Positions 59,974-64,000 of a stretch of DNA of 64,000 nucleotides are shown piece after piece; position 1 is the stretch's first letter; each line of letters opens with the position of its first letter. The stretch spans positions 248,001 to 312,000 of the forward strand of contig JAKZHN010000001.1 of the NCBI GenBank assembly GCA_037179335.1, read 5' to 3'. A model generated the notes under the pieces. The model was not told the origin of the DNA and did no database searches. It saw nothing but the letters and a program-made list of their open reading frames with translations. A program made the translations under genes and the position numbers. Source of the DNA: Cyclaneusma minus (Eukaryota; Ascomycota; Leotiomycetes; Marthamycetales; Marthamycetaceae).

Positions 59974-62900
59974 CTTGGGAGTTTTGCGAGAGTCAAGTAG
60001 GTATGTCTTAGAAGGATGTTGTCGAGTCGATATGTTATGGATTAAGCTGGCGGAAGATGGGAGGGAAAGACAGTGGGTTTCCAGCGACGACAGTCCAGTA
60101 TTTAACAGGCAGGATATGGCGACTCGGAGTTGGCGAGTGTCGAGTGACTTGACGGATGACGCAGCCGGGAGTCCACAACGACGAAGTTTTCCTGAACGAG
60201 GGATCGAATGCGACTTCAGTGAGGACGACGTTCTGCAGGCGGCCGTGGTTGTGCCTTTGCCTTTCTTCTCGAAGTCTCGGCCAGATTCGGTGCGTATGGA
60301 GCGCAGGTTAGGTTGCGTACGGGAGGTTGGCTCATGCAAACACACAGGGAGCACAGGCTACGAGTAAGATAAGTCTGGTGGACGCTTCGTGCTGGGGAAT
60401 CAGTCGATGTCCGGTGGCCGAGCTTCAGTCCATGTCACCCGGATGTCATTCCGAGGGTGGAATTGGCGAATTACAACGGGCAACATGCTCTCCTGGAATC
60501 AGTCGACTTGGCATGGTAGCCGCCAAGACGGGCAGGGCAGGCCGCGCGGTAACCGGTAGGATTGGCAGTTTGAGCACAAATAATGCAGAAGCCGGGTGAA
60601 AGTGAAGATGCGAGATGCAACTCGCTCTCAGAAGCCCGTCCCAAGGTGGCACAACTCTAAACATCTCGGTGCCTGGTTAAGCCTAAACGGGTGGAGTGTC
60701 TAAAGCGCATGAGGAAAGATTAAGATTGCCCAGGCCTGCTGCCGTGTCGATCATCCCCCACGTGGAAAAGTCGAAACATCGTCATCTCGAGTCAATACGG
60801 ACCTCACCTGTTCTTTCAACAGCCGTCGGCCCGAGAATCTGGATGCTTGGAATAAAATCAAAGACATTATCGAACAGCCGCGAGGAATCCAAGGACTGGA
60901 AGCTCGCGATAATTAACGAATTCCAGAAGGATATGCCTTCTCCCACAGCCTGAAGTAACATCACTTCTTCCAACCCCTATGCTGATCTGAATCTCAATAT
61001 ATTGCCCATTTGTCAGGAAGCGCAAATCCGACATTGAATGAGTGTTTGCTGTTCCCCATTTATATGTCAGGAGCCATATCCTCTCCTTGTCCAGTGTACT
61101 GTGCACAGTCGGAACTCGGAAAGGGACAGTTTACTTGCTTTCTACTTTCTAGCAAGCCAGAGCTCCACCAGTCCACCTCCCCCAAATGTCGCAGACTTTG
61201 ATAAATATCGATACACTCCTGTGGGCTGTGAATCGAGTACGTACTCCACGTAACGCTAGAGAGTCAGTCCAAATACCAAAAACAAAATATGGTCTCGAAA
61301 ATAACCCCAACGATTAAGAGGGTTTCCTGGTAATCCAGAATATTCATAGTAGTGAGCAGGAATAGCTAATGGATATTCGAATTTCAAAGGAACCAAGAAT
61401 GCTCCTGGCAAGCAAGAATATAGCTAGCAATCAATAGTAAGCCAAGTAAGAAATAAATGTTGCAGAGCAGTGGTAACTCTGACCAACTTCCAGATACTCG
61501 TGCTGCTATTCGGTGTGTCCTCGCGTGGACCTGATGTCCAGATACGGCTGTTTGAATACCATGGTAGTAGGTATTCTTCCGTATGAGGTCGATCAAATGT
61601 CATTAATACCATATGCAAGTAGGTTAATCGATCTCTGAAGAGCCTCAAGTATCCTCTCGCACTCGGAAGCATTGCCAATTGGCCAAATCAATGGATCTCG
61701 CCCCTTAGATTGGCTTGGAAATCGCGCTAGGACACACTAAAGAGCGACACGAGAAACTGGAAAGAACAGAAAGCTCGAAATCAAGAAAGGTCAAGTGTAT
61801 CAGGAACCTGGAACTTCGTGGTTGAAACTTGAAGAACTCCAGCGGCGGTGACTCGAAACATCCCCAAGTTTGCCTCTCCACGTCACCGCCCTTTCTCAGA
61901 CTTGTCCGCCAGAAAATGAAAGGAGATGGTGGATTACCCTTGGCTAACTTGGAAACAATAACCCAAAGACGCAATCGCATCCTTCAACTCCTGGGATTCT
62001 GACCTTGGGATCATCCATAGCAAACAATTCGTATATGCACCGCTCGTCAGCCTCAGCATAAGTCGTTGGCACAATTGGCCCATCTTGCCAATAGAAAGCG
62101 CTCAGTTTGCGGCGAAGAACACCACGCACCTGGTGACACAGCGTCCAGGCTACAGACGTGTAACTCAAGTGACCTCTTCAGGCAGTTCGCTTCCGCACGT
62201 CCTGTCCGTGGCCTCAATGTACTGCTTCGTCGACATTGACACATCATTTGCGTTCGGCCGAGCACACAAGTACTCGATGCTGACAGGCCGATTGAGCCAA
62301 GTGTAACTGCCTTCTCGCCTGCTTCCAGAGTCTTGCACCGTGTTCTCGCTGGTTTTTGAGCGGCTAAGTGCCTGGCCGGACATGTGTTTTGCATGGCACG
62401 ATGTACCTGCCGTCACTTGCAGCTTTTGCGCCGCGAGAGGCGGTTCTCGAAGATATATTTATTGGACTGCAGGACGTGCTGCTGATTGCCGTGCCTAGGT
62501 CTCTGGCGCCCGGGTTCCCAGCGGCCGGCTTGCTTGCGCATAAGGCGGGAGCATGGCGTTGACGGCCGCTCGGGAGGCCATGGCCTGCACACCAGGATGG
62601 ACCCTGAGGCCTGGTGAAAATGGAAGAAAGCTTTATCGGTAGGGAAATCACAGGACGACGGACGTATCTGGACCCTGGATTTCGGTCAACAATGGTAAAA
62701 GCTTTGCAGAAAGTCATGGTTGTTGAAACGAAGAATTCGATCTCTCGAGACCCAGACCTCGATTTGGAGGAGAGTGCAAGACCATGAACAATGAACAGAA
62801 GAGAACATGGGACTTAGGGACTTATGAAGTTTCACGTGAACCAATGGCCGACTGCGTAGCGCGAGGATGACAAAGTCCATGGGCATGATCTCGAGGGCTA

Positions 62901-64000
62901 TGTCCCCATGTGGCAAAGAAGCACACCTCGACCCAGCCATCTGTGCTGCCACCAATCTGCCATAGTTGTACCGTTGTACAAGATGAAGGCCAGATCGTGC
63001 AGGAGACTCAAGCACACCTCCAGCCCTACGTAGGTGAGGGCTGAAGGAAGTGAAGCAGAGACTCGTGGTGTTTCAAATCTCATCTGAAGGTTCGAACCCC
63101 ATCATAGCCTCGAAACAGCTCCGTCCTCGTCTCGCCCCCAAACCCGAAATGTGAAGCCAAGCGTCCCTTCCACGTGCTTGGTTGGAACAGATGAGCAGGT
63201 GTAATTGAAGGCTGTCGGGAGAGAAGATGGTCACGTCGCCTGGCTGCGTAGAGAAGTACTTTAACAGACTCGCAAGGAAGAAAGCTCAAGGCTCAATGAT
63301 CAGCAGTACCTTGCGATTGTTTCAGTCATGAACCTGAAGATCAGGAATCTCCGCAGCATGCAACGCAGAAGCGAATGTGACCCGGAGCTTTTCGCATACC
63401 GACTCCCACAGCGGGACATATCAATCTCAAGACAAAAGTGAAAATTGCACCCACCACGTCAACCGGCGACCCTCTTGCATTTTAATAGCCCATCTGCCCA
63501 CTTGGACAATGCAACAATATAATCGGGCCGGACAAGCAGGAAGCTCCCTGAAGCAGAAGGTTTACGCGCAAATCCGAGCTATTTTGGGAACGGCAGCTCC
63601 AAAGTTCTGGCGCTGCACTCCGCGCTCGACTGTCCAGGCGCTCGGAGTCGGCGGGGCAGAGAAGCCGTTGGGTTAAGCCTCGTCGGCAGCTGTCACCATT
63701 CGCATCGGCATGAAGGCCGGTTGTCTTGAATTGTGTCGTTCTTCGGTATCGATGTCGTCGCAGGGTTGTTGTCTGAGACAGGACCCCGTCCGTGTGCGGT
63801 CGCCGGACCGATGAACTCATTCGCAGCCCCGCCGTGTGCCAAGATGTCAAGATATTATTAGAAGTCTGGTGCTGTCGAGAACAAGGCTGCGGGACAAAGT
63901 GTCTGCATGGGCGGTCGGGTCAGCTCGAGTGGCGGGCGAATGATGGGGGCTCTTTCGCGCGCCGTTTGCATCCTCCGCGCTGGGCTGGGCGGGATCAAGG
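59974..64000. other. 4-kb stretch without a supportable gene
   Basis: GC-balanced but no frame combines a start, introns and a recognisable family. One coding-like stretch (minus strand near 62110-61990, AFYWQDGPIVPTTYAEADER) may be a relic but could not be extended. The first 300 bases are the probable promoter of the secreted-protein gene. Confidence 0.4.

Noticed and set aside
61950..62120. Coding-like minus-strand stretch (AFYWQDGPIVPTTYAEADER...)
   Set aside because: Cannot be extended to a start, splice partners or a known domain; kept only as a possible relic.

Overview
The window reads as nuclear DNA of a filamentous ascomycete (Pezizomycotina; class not determinable from this sequence). 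Genes carry short introns of about 47-100 nt with GTAAGT-type donors and YAG acceptors. The window is sharply two-compartment: GC-balanced gene segments alternate with long, extremely AT-rich, gene-free blocks in which repeat copies differ mainly by C-to-T and G-to-A transitions, the footprint of repeat-induced point mutation (RIP).

Layout. 675-3247: a relic of an MFS transporter C-terminus and an intact eight-exon amino-acid/choline-type permease (-). About 4.1-16.6 kb: RIP-degraded repeats, including an LTR retrotransposon with 216-bp LTRs nested between direct repeats. 16.7-21.6 kb: a gene island with a seven-helix 'fungal rhodopsin'-domain protein (-), a secreted Kex2-type repeat peptide precursor (-) and, divergently transcribed, a UstYa/DUF3328-family protein (+). 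21.8-27.75 kb: a 5.9-kb LTR retrotransposon with 140-bp LTRs and a 5-bp CACGT target duplication, carrying a GC-rich non-RIPed MITE. 28.0-29.3 kb: a GNAT acetyltransferase (-) and a second MFS relic (+). 29.5-34.6 kb: a truncated second copy of the same retrotransposon plus other AT-rich repeats. 35.1-64 kb: gene-rich DNA with a giant secreted HELTH metallopeptidase (+), an orphan acidic protein (-), a PAH-like protein (-), a THO1/SARNP-type SAP protein (-), a frameshifted orphan gene (+), FRS1 (phenylalanyl-tRNA synthetase beta, -), TPD3 (PP2A scaffold A, +), EFM4 (lysine methyltransferase, +) and a small secreted protein (-). The last 4 kb has no supportable gene.

The most interesting system is the 18.9-21.6 kb pair. 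A signal peptide is followed by eleven TFG-containing repeats, ten of them ending in KR or RR, beside a membrane-anchored protein with both HxxHC motifs of UstYa oxidases. This is the minimal architecture of a fungal dikaritin-type RiPP locus, with a core (around PVPTFG) that I do not recognise. Removing the retrotransposon by its target duplication puts the GNAT gene and the MFS relic directly next to the UstYa gene, suggesting a small cluster that was split and eroded by transposons.

Two lineage-specific genes (42.5-44.8 kb and 48.0-50.4 kb) carry apparent single-base +1 shifts, and a Tc1/mariner-type MITE sits in an intron of the first. The housekeeping genes around them are intact.
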